Below are positions 40,525 to 49,070 of a DNA stretch of 64,000 nucleotides, in pieces. Under the pieces are notes generated by a model that saw nothing but the letters and a program-made list of their open reading frames with translations, was not told where the DNA came from and made no database searches. Made by a program: the position numbers and the translations under genes. The stretch is from Nonomuraea sediminis (GTDB lineage Bacteria > Actinomycetota > Actinomycetes > Streptosporangiales > Streptosporangiaceae): NCBI RefSeq assembly GCF_018531495.1, contig NZ_JAHDTI010000005.1, positions 124,001-188,000 of the forward strand, in the 5' to 3' direction. Within the stretch, counting starts at the first letter, position 1. The number at the start of each line of letters is the position of its first letter.

Positions 40525-41238
40525 ATGAGATCGGTCAGGGCGGGGCTGATGACCGTGACCGCGGCGGTGCTGGCCGGCACCGCCGTACCCGCGCACGCCG
40601 ACACAGGCGAGAACTACGGCCAGTACTCGCGCATGGCCGAGCGCAGCGCGGGCCAGTACTGGGCCGACGGCAAGGTGGCGGGCCAGTGGGCGTGGAAGCC
40701 GCAGTCCTCGACCACGTCGGGCATCAGCTGGGGCGATCCGGCCACGTGGCCGCCGAGCTACTCCGAGACGTTCGTGCACCGCGGCGACTGGGTGATGCTG
40801 GACGGCTGGGCGGACAACGGGACGTACTACAAGCTGCGCATCACCAAGGAGCAGATCGGCGACGCGCGCTGCGAGAACCTGCGGCCGCTCGCGTCGTCGG
40901 GGTCGCAGCACTACGTCAAATGGGACATCCCAGCGGCCGCGTACTGCCTGAAGGCCTGGGGGACCATCACCGAGGAGTCCTCGGGGAAGGTCGTCACGTT
41001 CGGGCACACCCAGATCTGGTCGCCGCCCGCCCCCTGCTCCAACGCCTACGACCGGGGGCAGACCTGCATCAAGCAGTGGGAGTCGTGGTGGGACGACCAG
41101 GGCACGCCCGGTAAGCCGATCACCAGGAAGCTGGAGCGCGACCAGTTCATCGCCAAGGGCATCGGCATGGCCTTCAAGATCCAGCAGTACTTCCCCAAGT
41201 CGTGGCGCGCCGACCTGCACGACCACTGGACCTGGTGA
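40525..41238 (+). CDS. secreted protein of unknown function
   Basis: Not recognised. The 237-residue product has a signal peptide (RAGLMTVTAAVLAGTAVPAH, cleavage after AHA). The mature part is rich in Trp and Tyr (GQYSRMAERSAGQYWADGKV, WKPQSSTTSGISWGDPATWP), with four Cys (in ARCENL, AAYCLKAW, APCSNAY and QTCIKQW) that may pair. AGGAAGGGGG about 9 bp before the ATG supports the start at 40525. It looks like a compact extracellular beta-rich domain; no catalytic motif is visible. Confidence 0.8.
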   Translation: MRSVRAGLMTVTAAVLAGTAVPAHADTGENYGQYSRMAERSAGQYWADGKVAGQWAWKPQSSTTSGISWGDPATWPPSYSETFVHRGDWVMLDGWADNGTYYKLRITKEQIGDARCENLRPLASSGSQHYVKWDIPAAAYCLKAWGTITEESSGKVVTFGHTQIWSPPAPCSNAYDRGQTCIKQWESWWDDQGTPGKPITRKLERDQFIAKGIGMAFKIQQYFPKSWRADLHDHWTW

Positions 41239-41320
41239 CCAACTCCTGGGCCTTGACAGCTTGGTGAAAGCTGGAGTCCCTAAGATCAGAGGCCACAACT
41301 TTGCTCTGCTTGGAGGACAT

Positions 41321-41815
41321 ATGGACACCTTGCGCGTGATCGCGCTGATGGCCGCGACGCTGACGATGGGCTTCGTGGCAGGCGCTTTCGTCCTCTACTG
41401 GCACACGGTCATGCCCGGCCTGGCCAAGACCGACGACCGGACGTTCGTCGGCGCCTTCCAGGCGATGGACCGGGCGATCATCAACCCCTGGTTCATGGCG
41501 GGGGGCTTCATGGGCGCGCTGCTGTTCACGATCCTGGCCGGGGTCCTGTACTGGGGCAAGGCGCCGTTCATCTGGATCGCCGTGGCGTTCGTGCTCTACC
41601 TGATCGCGTTCGTCATCACGATCGCGGTCAACGTTCCGATGAACGACGCCCTCAAGGCGGCCGGCAACCCGGCCACCATCGACGTCGCCGCGGCCCGTGA
41701 GCGCTTCGACGAGGCCAAGTGGGCAAGCTTCAACCTCGTGCGCGTCATCACCTCCACCATCGCCTTCGGCCTGCTGGCCTGGGCCCTCACGCTCGTCGGC
41801 AAGTCGGGCAGCTAG
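41321..41815 (+). CDS. DUF1772/anthrone-oxygenase-like membrane protein
   Basis: The 164-residue product has four membrane helices (about 5-27, 55-75, 80-102 and 140-160). The conserved features GAFVLYWHTVMPGLAKTDDR, FVGAFQAMDRAIINPWFM and NVPMNDALKAAGNP are typical of the DUF1772 family, which includes anthrone oxygenases but is mostly uncharacterised. GGAGG before the ATG at 41321 fixes the start. Its last 4 bp overlap the end of the opposing SARP gene. Confidence 0.85.
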   Translation: MDTLRVIALMAATLTMGFVAGAFVLYWHTVMPGLAKTDDRTFVGAFQAMDRAIINPWFMAGGFMGALLFTILAGVLYWGKAPFIWIAVAFVLYLIAFVITIAVNVPMNDALKAAGNPATIDVAAARERFDEAKWASFNLVRVITSTIAFGLLAWALTLVGKSGS

Positions 41816-44541
41816 CGGGCCCGCCCCACGGTGATCTGGTCCCGCGCCGCCTTGATCTCCTGGGCCCTCGGGTCGGCCAGCTCGGCCATGATCAGGTAGC
41901 CGGCGTTGGTGACGTCCCGCGCCAGGCCGGGGTGTCCGGCCTGGACGAGGATCTGGCCGAGCTCGGCCAGATCCAGGGCCTCCCAACGGCGGTTGCGCAG
42001 GCTCCTGTTGAGCGTGACGGCCTCCCGCATGCAGCGGATCGACCTGGCGATGTCGCCCATGGCCCGGTGCGCCCTGGCCGTGTGGCGCAGGCATTCGGCC
42101 ATCGCCGCGCGCTCGCCCAGCTCGGTGTAGATCGCCTGCGCCTCGTGCAGGCAGCTCAGCGCCTTCTCGTACTCGCCGTTGATGGTGTAGGCGACGCCCA
42201 GGTTGTCCAGGTTGATCGCCCTGCCGCGCGTGTAGCCGAGCCGCTCGCAGCGTGCCAGCGCCAGCGTCGCGTACCGGTAGGCCTCCTCGTGATGGCCGGC
42301 CTCGGCGTGGACCAGGCTGATGTTGCCCAGCATCATGGTCTCGCCCCGCTCGTGCCGTACCTGTCTGAACTTCTCCAGCGCCCGGTGGAAGTAGCCCAAC
42401 GCGAGGTCGTTCTCGCCCTTGTCCAGGTGGATGCAGCCGACGGAGTTCAAGGTGTAGGCCTCGCCGGCGGGCTCGTCCGCCGCTCTCGCGGCCCGTACGG
42501 CATGCTCGAGCAGATCCAGGCCATCGCGCCACGGGATCCTGGCGTCCAGGAAGGACGTCATCGCCATCGTGGTGCGCCAGGCGTAGCCCGCCCACCCGTT
42601 GGCCGCGGCCCAGCCGATCACCGCGCGCAGGCACTCGTACTCCCGCTCGAACCAGGTCAGCGCCGCCGCGGCGTCGGCCAGGAACGGCACGGGGGTCCTG
42701 CTCTCGTAGGGGGCCACAAAGTCGCGGCGGCGATTCGGGTGCAGCGTGCGGTCGGCGTTGACGGCGGCGAACAGGTACCAGTCGAGCAGGCGCCGCCGCG
42801 CGAACGTGTCCGCCGGATCGGCCAGGTCGACGGCGTACAGGCGGATCAGGTCGTGCAGCTCGTAGCGGTGCGGGCGGCGCTGCTCGAGCAGGTGGACGGC
42901 GACGAGCTGGTCCAGGGACTCCCGCGCCCGCACGATCGGCACGTCGGCCAGTGCCGCCGCGGTCTCCAGCCCGATCTCGCCGACCGGGTGCTGGCCCAGC
43001 ATGCGGAACATCGCGGCCGCGTCGGCGCTCAGCGCGGTGTACGACCCCGCCAGCGCGGCACGCAGATCCCCCAGCGGGCCGTCGCCGCTCAGCCTGGCCT
43101 TCTCGTCCTCCAGCGCCTCGACCACCTCGGTCACCGTCGGCGTCCGCAGGACGCGCTCGGCCACGATCGCGATGGCCAGGGGCAGGCTGTCGCAGAGGTT
43201 GACGAGCTTGATCACGGCGCCCGGGTCGCTGGCGGCCTTGTCGGGTCCGATGGTGGCGGTGAGCAGCGCGGCGCCCTGCTCCTCGGAGAGCGGGCCCAGG
43301 GTGACGCGGTGCGCGCCGTCCCTGATGGACAGGCTGCGCAGCTGGTTGCGGCTGGTGACGATGACCAGGCCCGAGGTGCCGGGCAGGAGCGGGCGGACCT
43401 GGTCGGCGTCGCGGGCGTTGTCCAGCAGGATGAGGGCCGGGCGGTCGGCCAGCGCGGTGCGCAGCAGCGCCGAGCGCTCCTCGATGCCGCTGGGGATCAG
43501 CGCGCTCTCCACGCCGAGCGAGCGCAGCAGCGTCTCGGCGGCGGTCGCCGGCGACATCGCGGCGCCGGGTCCGTAACCGCGCAGGTTCAAGTACAGCTGG
43601 ACATCGGGGAAGCGGGGGGCGATGCGGTGGGCCCAGTGCAGGGCCAGCGTGGTCTTGCCGGTGCCGGGCGCGCCGTCGATGGTCACGATGACCGGGGAGG
43701 CTTCGGTGCCCGTGCCGAGCGTGGCGTCGAGCTGCGCCAGCTCCTCGTGACGGCCGTTGAAGGTGACCATGTCGTGGGGCAGCTGGCGTGGCCGGGGTTG
43801 CTCACCGGCCGTGGCGCCGCCCAGCAGGATGGTGCGGTGCAGTTGGAGCAGCCGCGCGCTCGGATCGATGCCGAGTTCCTCGCTCAGTACGGCTCGGATG
43901 CGGTGGAAGGCGTCCAGCGCGTCGGAGCGCCGTCCCGCCTCGTGCAGGGCGGAGATCAGGCGGAGCCACAGACCCTCGCGGGTCGGGTAGCGGTTGGCCA
44001 GCTCCCACAGCTCGGGCACGGATCCCCCTGGTGGGCCCTGCGCCAGCTCCAGGTCGATGCGCCGCTCGGTGGCTCTGAACCACTCCTCCGTCAGTTGCGG
44101 GATCACCTCGTGGTCGAGCCAGGTGGCGCTCACCCCGCTGAAGGGCCGTTCGTGCCATAAGCGCAGCCCGGCCCGTAACAGCTCGAGCTCGTCCCGCGCG
44201 CCGCCGGCCCGCGACAGGGAGTCGCGGAAGCGGTGCACGTCGACCTGGTCGGGCGGGACCCTGATCAGGTAGCCACCCTCGGGGGCGGTCAGGATGAGGT
44301 GGCGTCCGAGCAGCTTCCGCAGCCGGGTCACGTAGGTGTGCACCGCGCTTCGCGGGCTGTCGGGCAGGCGCTCCGGCCAGAGCCGGTCGGCGATCGTCGC
44401 CACGGACACCGGCTCGTCGGCCGACAGCAGCAGCGACACCAGGACCACGCGTAGCTGGCCGGGAGGAATCGTGACGAGGCGCTCTCCGAGGCGGACCTTC
44501 CACGGGCCGAGCACCTGGAAGGTGACGTCGTCGGAGCTCAT
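41812..44541 (-). CDS. second SARP/AfsR-type activator (BTAD, NB-ARC, TPR)
   Basis: The 909-residue regulator has a winged helix at about 5-95 (VTFQVLGPWKVRLGE to LTAPEGGYLIRV) and a BTAD domain at about 98-240 (ending LGIDPSARLLQLHRTILLGG). An NB-ARC ATPase follows, with P-loop GAPGTGKT at 290-297 and Walker B-like ALILLDNARDADQVRPLLP. TPR repeats run to the end (YTLNSVGCIHLDKGENDLAL and similar). It is unrelated at the detailed level to the first SARP protein apart from the shared architecture. The ATG at 44541 is chosen because the winged helix starts there; the frame extends 38 codons upstream. Target unknown; the MFS gene lies upstream on the same strand. Confidence 0.9.
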   Translation of the reverse strand: MSSDDVTFQVLGPWKVRLGERLVTIPPGQLRVVLVSLLLSADEPVSVATIADRLWPERLPDSPRSAVHTYVTRLRKLLGRHLILTAPEGGYLIRVPPDQVDVHRFRDSLSRAGGARDELELLRAGLRLWHERPFSGVSATWLDHEVIPQLTEEWFRATERRIDLELAQGPPGGSVPELWELANRYPTREGLWLRLISALHEAGRRSDALDAFHRIRAVLSEELGIDPSARLLQLHRTILLGGATAGEQPRPRQLPHDMVTFNGRHEELAQLDATLGTGTEASPVIVTIDGAPGTGKTTLALHWAHRIAPRFPDVQLYLNLRGYGPGAAMSPATAAETLLRSLGVESALIPSGIEERSALLRTALADRPALILLDNARDADQVRPLLPGTSGLVIVTSRNQLRSLSIRDGAHRVTLGPLSEEQGAALLTATIGPDKAASDPGAVIKLVNLCDSLPLAIAIVAERVLRTPTVTEVVEALEDEKARLSGDGPLGDLRAALAGSYTALSADAAAMFRMLGQHPVGEIGLETAAALADVPIVRARESLDQLVAVHLLEQRRPHRYELHDLIRLYAVDLADPADTFARRRLLDWYLFAAVNADRTLHPNRRRDFVAPYESRTPVPFLADAAAALTWFEREYECLRAVIGWAAANGWAGYAWRTTMAMTSFLDARIPWRDGLDLLEHAVRAARAADEPAGEAYTLNSVGCIHLDKGENDLALGYFHRALEKFRQVRHERGETMMLGNISLVHAEAGHHEEAYRYATLALARCERLGYTRGRAINLDNLGVAYTINGEYEKALSCLHEAQAIYTELGERAAMAECLRHTARAHRAMGDIARSIRCMREAVTLNRSLRNRRWEALDLAELGQILVQAGHPGLARDVTNAGYLIMAELADPRAQEIKAARDQITVGRAR

Positions 44542-44733
44542 CCGTTCATCACCAATCCCCGATCCGCTTGCCCGCGAGACCGGATAGGCCCCCGAAATGA
44601 CGACCGTGTGAACGGCCCCTCCCCCACCTGGATGGTACAACTCAGGGCCTGACATGGCTCTGACTAAACACCGGCACTGTGAAAGGATCGTGACAGAGGG
44701 TCACCTCCGGACAATGGCATGAAACGGACACGA

Positions 44734-45936
44734 TCACCGTGCGGGCTCCGGTGACTCCTGACGTAGCCGGGCCCAGGTGAAGGCGCAAGGGATCGCCAGC
44801 AGGACGGCCGCGGCACCGGCCAGGGTGATCGCCCAGCCCGCGCCCACCCGGTCGGCCACCACACCCACGAGCAGCGCGCCGGCGCCCTGCACGGTCGTCA
44901 CGCCGGTCGACAGCACGCCGAGCCCGCGCGCCCTGCCGTAATCGGGAAGCCTGCGCGCGAAGCTCGCGCCCAGCTGCGTGTGGTAGGCCATGGAGAACGC
45001 CCCGGAGATCGCGAACAGCGCGACGGACCCGAGGAGCGGCAGGTACAGGAACCCGAAGAGCAGCGGGATCCCCGCGACCACGGCCAGCACCCCGATCAGC
45101 CGGATCCTGACGGGTTCCGACAGCAGCCGGGTGAACAGGAACGCCCCGATCACGCTGCCCGCCGGATCGGCCGCCATCAGGATGCCGACCGCGACGGCCC
45201 CCTGACCGAGATCGTCGGCGTACGGCGCGGCCAGCGCCTCCGGTGCCACGTGGAGCCCGCACAGCCAGGCGAGCAGCAGGAGGACGACCAGCCCCGGGTC
45301 CTTCCACACCGACCACTTCACGCCTGCCTCGCCGCGGCCGCGCGGAGCCGGAGCGGGCCGCCTGGTCACGCCGCCCCACACCAGCGCCGCGGACACCAGG
45401 AACGTCAGCGCGTCCAGCGCCAGCCCCAGGCTGGGGCTCAGCACGGCGATCAGCGCGCCACCGCCCGCGAACCCGGCCAGTTGGGCGGCCTGGATCGTCA
45501 TGTGCCTGATGGCCAGCCCGATCGTGTAGCTCTCCCCCTCGAGCACGTCGTTGAGCAGTGCCAGCTGCGCCGCCTTGAACGGCCCGTGCAACGTCGTGAG
45601 CGCCGCCAGCAGCACGCACAGCAGCCACAGCGGCGTCCCGGGGACGGCCATGAGCAGCACGAGCACGCCCCGCGCCACGTCGGCGACGACCATGACGTTC
45701 CGCCGCGGATACCTGTCCGCCAGCCCCGACAGCAGCAGCCCGCCCGCCATCGACGGCAGATAGCTCAGGGCGTAGGTGAGCCCGGTCAGCCCCGCCGAGG
45801 CCGTCCGGTCGTACACCAGCACCGCCAGCGCGACGCGCGCCAGCTGGTCGCCCAGGATGGAGGCCAGCTCGGCCAGCCACATCGCCCGAAACTCGTGTAC
45901 GGCCAGCACCGCCGCATAGGTCACCCGTCCGCTCAC
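44734..45936 (-). CDS. MFS transporter (MFS_3/enterobactin-exporter-like)
   Basis: The 400-residue protein has about 12 membrane helices. It contains FRAMWLAELASILGDQLARV ALAVLVYDRTASAG near the start, LSGLADRYPRRNVMVVADVA (motif A) and VLEGESYTIGLAIRHMTIQA, typical of the MFS_3 group that includes siderophore and macrolide exporters. GTG starts at 45936 and 45966 are both possible; neither has a clear ribosome binding site, and homology-like helix spacing favours 45936. It precedes the SARP gene on the same strand by 192 bp. Confidence 0.87.
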   Translation of the reverse strand: MSGRVTYAAVLAVHEFRAMWLAELASILGDQLARVALAVLVYDRTASAGLTGLTYALSYLPSMAGGLLLSGLADRYPRRNVMVVADVARGVLVLLMAVPGTPLWLLCVLLAALTTLHGPFKAAQLALLNDVLEGESYTIGLAIRHMTIQAAQLAGFAGGGALIAVLSPSLGLALDALTFLVSAALVWGGVTRRPAPAPRGRGEAGVKWSVWKDPGLVVLLLLAWLCGLHVAPEALAAPYADDLGQGAVAVGILMAADPAGSVIGAFLFTRLLSEPVRIRLIGVLAVVAGIPLLFGFLYLPLLGSVALFAISGAFSMAYHTQLGASFARRLPDYGRARGLGVLSTGVTTVQGAGALLVGVVADRVGAGWAITLAGAAAVLLAIPCAFTWARLRQESPEPAR

Positions 45937-45989
45937 ATCCGCAACGTAATGAGAACCCGCTGTCACGAGCCTGGCGCGGCCCTGTCGCC

Positions 45990-46265
45990 CGCCCGTCCTC
46001 GATCGGTGTCAGCCCGCGCCCACCCCCACGACCGTGGGGTACACGGTCCCCAAGAAGGCGTGCACGGCCATGAGCGCCGCGACCCGCCGCACGGCGGGAC
46101 TGCCCCTCGTACAGCCGGCCGACAAGCTCGGCGAGCGCTGCGAGTTCGCCAACAACCCCGGGCAGCGCGGCAACTACCGCCGGCCGAGCGTCTTCAGCAA
46201 GGGCCCGCTGACCAGGTTCACCGTGAAGCAGGTCGGCACCAGCAAGGCGGGCCGCCGGCCACCCG
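45990..46265 (+). pseudogene. fragment of a secreted DUF3558-like gene
   Basis: Between the MFS gene and the MerR gene one plus-strand frame keeps strong GC-rich third positions from about 45990 to 46265. It reads CQPAPTPTTVGYTVPKKACT, AMSAATRRTAGLPLVQPADK, LGERCEFANNPGQRGNYRRP and SVFSKGPLTRFTVKQVGTSK, then becomes Arg-rich. The Pro-rich linker followed by a Cys-containing ACTAMSAAT start and a second ERCEF Cys resembles DUF3558-type lipoproteins. There is no start codon or export signal, and the 3' end is lost. Confidence 0.35.
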
Positions 46266-46345
46266 GCGATGACCGCGGTCATCGACGACGCCGGTCACTG
46301 CTGCGGGTGTGGCCGCGCGGCTTTTACGGGCGTCTCGCCCGCGTC

Positions 46346-46801
46346 TCAGCCGGGCGGGTCCGGTGGCTCGTGGAAGTCGGCGTGGGCTTCGCGAAGGGAC
46401 CGGCCTTCCAGGCGGGCGAGGACGATGGCGCCGAAGTTGGGGCACTGCAGGATGTCGTCATGACCGCAGCGCAGACTGTGTTCGATGGCCTCGCGGGCGG
46501 CCTGGGCCTTGGCGATCCGCTCGTCGAGCTCTTCCAGCTTGCGCACCTGGAGCCGCCGCCACTCCTCGGGCGCCACCCCGCGCGCGGCGAGCAGCGCCTT
46601 CTGCTCGGCCAGCGAGAACCCGGCGTCACGCAGCAGCAGGATGGCGCCAACCAGCGTGACGGCCGATTCGGGGTAGCGCCGCTGCCCCGAGATCCTGTCG
46701 GGGGCGGGAAGCAGCCCGAGCTCCTCCCAGTAGCGCAGCGCCGAGGTGGCGACCCCGGCGCGGCGCGCCAGCTCACCGACGGTCAGCAGTGGCTCGGACA
46801 T
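46346..46801 (-). CDS. MerR-family regulator
   Basis: The 151-residue protein has LLTVGELARRAGVATSALRY WEELGLLPAPDRISGQRRYP, the MerR helix-turn-helix and wing, and a coiled-coil helix (QVRKLEELDERIAKAQAARE). A short C-terminal segment LRCGHDDILQCPNFGAIVLA carries two Cys. The Cys pair could sense metal, oxidants or a haem-like ligand, similar in layout to SoxR-type regulators but without their CxxCxC cluster. A perfect operator overlaps its own start region, so autoregulation is likely. It is divergent from a methyltransferase gene. Confidence 0.9.
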   Translation of the reverse strand: MSEPLLTVGELARRAGVATSALRYWEELGLLPAPDRISGQRRYPESAVTLVGAILLLRDAGFSLAEQKALLAARGVAPEEWRRLQVRKLEELDERIAKAQAAREAIEHSLRCGHDDILQCPNFGAIVLARLEGRSLREAHADFHEPPDPPG

Positions 46802-46803
46802 CT

Positions 46804-46833
46804 TGCCTTCAAGCGTACTTGAAGGCGTTGGCT
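46804..46833. promoter_or_regulatory. MerR operator in an elongated promoter spacer
   Basis: GCCTTCAAG-CGTA-CTTGAAGGC (46805-46826) is a perfect inverted repeat with 9-bp arms, directly upstream of the MerR start and facing the methyltransferase. On the plus strand TTGCCT (46804-46809), 18 bp and TTGGCT (46828-46833) could form a weak promoter 7 bp before the GTG at 46841, with the operator in the spacer, as MerR-type activators require. The site resembles SoxR-box symmetry (CTTGAAGG) but has a different spacing. Confidence 0.65.
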
Positions 46834-46840
46834 GTCAGCC

Positions 46841-47482
46841 GTGAAGACAACGATGAAGCAGACCATCCTCATGGCCGTCGTCCGCCAGTTCGGCCGTCCC
46901 CGGGGCGCGGCGGGGAGCGTGGCCGGCTGGGTGATGGCCCATCGCGACTCCAACCGCCTGCGCAACAGCTGGGTCGCCGCCCTGCTCGACGTCCGGCCCG
47001 AGGAGAAGGTCCTGGAGGTCGGCTTCGGTCCCGGTCTCGCCGTCGCCGAGCTGAGCCGCCGGGTCGGCCCCTCGGGGCACGTCTACGGCGTCGACCACTC
47101 AGCCGTGATGCTCCGGCAGGCGTCCCGGCGCAACGCCGCCGCCGTCAGGGCCGGGCGCGTCACGCTCATCCAGGGCGCCGTCGACCGGCTGCCGCCCGCC
47201 CTCGACGGGCCCTTCGACGCCGTCCTGGCCGTCAACTCCCTCGGCTTCTGGCCGGACCCCGCCGAGCGCCTCGACGACCTGCGCCGGCGACTCGCGCCCG
47301 GCGGCCGCATCGCGATCGTCTCCCAGCCGCGCACCCCGGGCGCCACGAGGAACACCTCGCTCGAGGCCGCCCGCACGATCACGGCACTCCTCCAGTCGGC
47401 CGGCTTCTCCCAGCCGAGAACCGAACTCCTCGACCTCGCCCCACCCGTCGCCTGCGTCCTCGCCGTCAACCCCGGCCGCTGA
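46841..47482 (+). CDS. SAM-dependent methyltransferase divergent from MerR
   Basis: The 213-residue class I methyltransferase has motif I EKVLEVGFGPGLAVAELSRR, the acidic strand end GVDHSAVMLRQA and post-motifs PFDAVLAVNSLGFWPDPAER and LRRRLAPGGRIAIVSQPR. Substrate unknown. A GTG at 46841 or ATG at 46853 can start it; the promoter spacing favours the GTG. Being divergent from the MerR gene with a shared operator, it is the likely target of that regulator. Confidence 0.82.
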   Translation: MKTTMKQTILMAVVRQFGRPRGAAGSVAGWVMAHRDSNRLRNSWVAALLDVRPEEKVLEVGFGPGLAVAELSRRVGPSGHVYGVDHSAVMLRQASRRNAAAVRAGRVTLIQGAVDRLPPALDGPFDAVLAVNSLGFWPDPAERLDDLRRRLAPGGRIAIVSQPRTPGATRNTSLEAARTITALLQSAGFSQPRTELLDLAPPVACVLAVNPGR

Positions 47483-47635
47483 GCTCGAAGGCCCGCGGGC
47501 CGCGGACCGAGCGGTCGTCCACCCTTCGCCCTAGGCCTCACCCGGAATGGGCAAACTCTGCGTGCTGCGTCCCCTCTGATGCCTGTTTGGTGGGTAGTGC
47601 CCGAAGGGCGAGATCGAATGGGGGGAGCACGTCCG

Positions 47636-48685
47636 ATGAGAGCGACATTGATCTACGGGGCAGGCGACGTGCGGGTGGAGACCGTTCCCGACCCGGTGCT
47701 GCGCGAGCCCACCGACGCCGTCGTGCGCGTGGTGCGCTCGTGCATCTGCGGCAGCGACCTGTGGCCCTACGCCTCCATGCCGCCGACCGAGTACGGCGAG
47801 CGCATCGGCCACGAGTTCCTGGGAGTCGTGGAGGACGTGGGCGGCGAGGTGTCGGGGATCCGGCGCGGCGACCTGGTGGTGGCCCCGTTCGCCTACCAGG
47901 ACAACACCTGCCGGTTCTGCGTCGAGGGCTTGCAGACCTCGTGCCCGAACGGCGGCTTCTGGGCCCGTGACGGCGTGGACGGCGCGCAGGGCGAGGCCGT
48001 GCGGGTGCCGCAGGCCCAGGGCACGCTGGTGAAGCTGCCCGTCGGCGAGGACTCCGAGCTGCTGCCGGGGCTGCTGGCCCTGTCGGACGTGTACCCCACC
48101 GGCCACCACGCCGCGGTCAAGGCCGGGGTCGGCCCGCGCACGGCGGTGACGGTGATCGGCGACGGCGCCGTCGGGCTGCTGGCGGTGCTGGCCGCCAGGC
48201 GGCTGGGCGCCGAGCGGATCCTGCTGCTGGGCAGGCACAAGGACCGCACGGATCTCGGCGTCGAGTACGGTGCCACGGACGTGGTCGGCGAGCGCGGCGA
48301 GGCGGGCGTCGAGCGGGTCAGGGAGCTGACCGGCGGTGACGGGACACATGCCGTACTGGAGTGCGTCGGCACCGAGCAGGCGCTGGAGACGGCGTTCGGC
48401 GTGGTCCGCGACGGCGGGACGGTGAGCAGGGTCGGCGCGCCGCAGTACGAGCTGGGGCCGATCGGGTTCGAGATGTTCATGCGCAACGTCACTCTCACGG
48501 GTGGCGTGTCACCGGCCAGGGCCTACATCGAGGAGCTGATGCCCGACGTGCTCGAGGGCAGGGTGCGGCCGGGCAAGGTCTTCGACCGCACGGTGGGCCT
48601 GGACGGCGTGCCGGACGGCTACCGCGCGATGGCCGCCCGTCAGGCACTCAAGGTCCTCATCGATCCCGCGGAGACGGCCCGATGA
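47636..48685 (+). CDS. zinc-dependent alcohol dehydrogenase
   Basis: The 349-residue MDR enzyme retains the catalytic zinc ligands (Cys in RSCICGSDLWPY, His-Glu in IGHEFLGVV) and the NAD(P) loop VTVIGDGAVGLLAVLAARRL. It shows partial retention of the structural zinc lobe (NTCRFCVEGLQTSCPNGGFW). It resembles glutathione-independent formaldehyde or threonine-type dehydrogenases. GGGGGA about 10 bp before the ATG supports the start. The next gene overlaps its stop by 4 bp (ATGA). Confidence 0.9.
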   Translation: MRATLIYGAGDVRVETVPDPVLREPTDAVVRVVRSCICGSDLWPYASMPPTEYGERIGHEFLGVVEDVGGEVSGIRRGDLVVAPFAYQDNTCRFCVEGLQTSCPNGGFWARDGVDGAQGEAVRVPQAQGTLVKLPVGEDSELLPGLLALSDVYPTGHHAAVKAGVGPRTAVTVIGDGAVGLLAVLAARRLGAERILLLGRHKDRTDLGVEYGATDVVGERGEAGVERVRELTGGDGTHAVLECVGTEQALETAFGVVRDGGTVSRVGAPQYELGPIGFEMFMRNVTLTGGVSPARAYIEELMPDVLEGRVRPGKVFDRTVGLDGVPDGYRAMAARQALKVLIDPAETAR

Positions 48686-49056
48686 GCTGGACCAGCACCG
48701 AACTCGACGCGATCGGGACCGCCGAGGAGCTGGAGATCTCGCCGACGCAAGGCGACGGGACGCCGCAGGGCCCTGTGACGATCTGGGTCGTCCGCGTCGG
48801 CGACGACCTCTATGTCCGCTCCTACCGTGGCCGAGAAGGCGCCTGGTTCCAGACCACGCAGATCCGCCACGAGGGCCACATCCAGGCGGGCGGCATCGAC
48901 AAGGACGTCACCTTCGCGGAGGAGAAAGACCCGCAGGTCAACGACCAGATCGACACCGTCTACCAGACCAAGTACAGCAGGTACGGCCCGCGCTACGTCG
49001 ACCCGATGCTGGCCGACGAGGCCCGCTCCACGACGCTCAAACTGTTGCCGCGGTGA
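48682..49056 (+). CDS. DUF2255 family protein
   Basis: The 124-residue protein has the DUF2255 pattern of a small flavin-reductase-like barrel: SWTSTELDAIGTAEELEISP, TIWVVRVGDDLYVRSYRGRE GAWFQ and a final VYQTKYSRYGPRYVDPML. The family has no firm function and often follows oxidoreductases. It is translationally coupled to the alcohol dehydrogenase (4-bp ATGA overlap), so both probably belong to one detoxification or redox step. Confidence 0.85.
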   Translation: MSWTSTELDAIGTAEELEISPTQGDGTPQGPVTIWVVRVGDDLYVRSYRGREGAWFQTTQIRHEGHIQAGGIDKDVTFAEEKDPQVNDQIDTVYQTKYSRYGPRYVDPMLADEARSTTLKLLPR

Positions 49057-49070
49057 CGCAGGAGTCCGGA

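Noticed and set aside
41253-41286. TTGACA and TAAGAT upstream of the DUF1772-like gene as a promoter
   Set aside because: The spacer is 22 bp, too long for the usual promoter; no better -10 is at 16-18 bp.
6198-44541. SARP regulators as markers of an antibiotic biosynthetic cluster
   Set aside because: No polyketide synthase, peptide synthetase, terpene cyclase or RiPP gene set is present between or next to them.
47490-47501. Palindrome GGCCCGCGGGCC as a terminator
   Set aside because: It has no loop and no flanking stem extension, and such GC words arise by chance in DNA of this composition.
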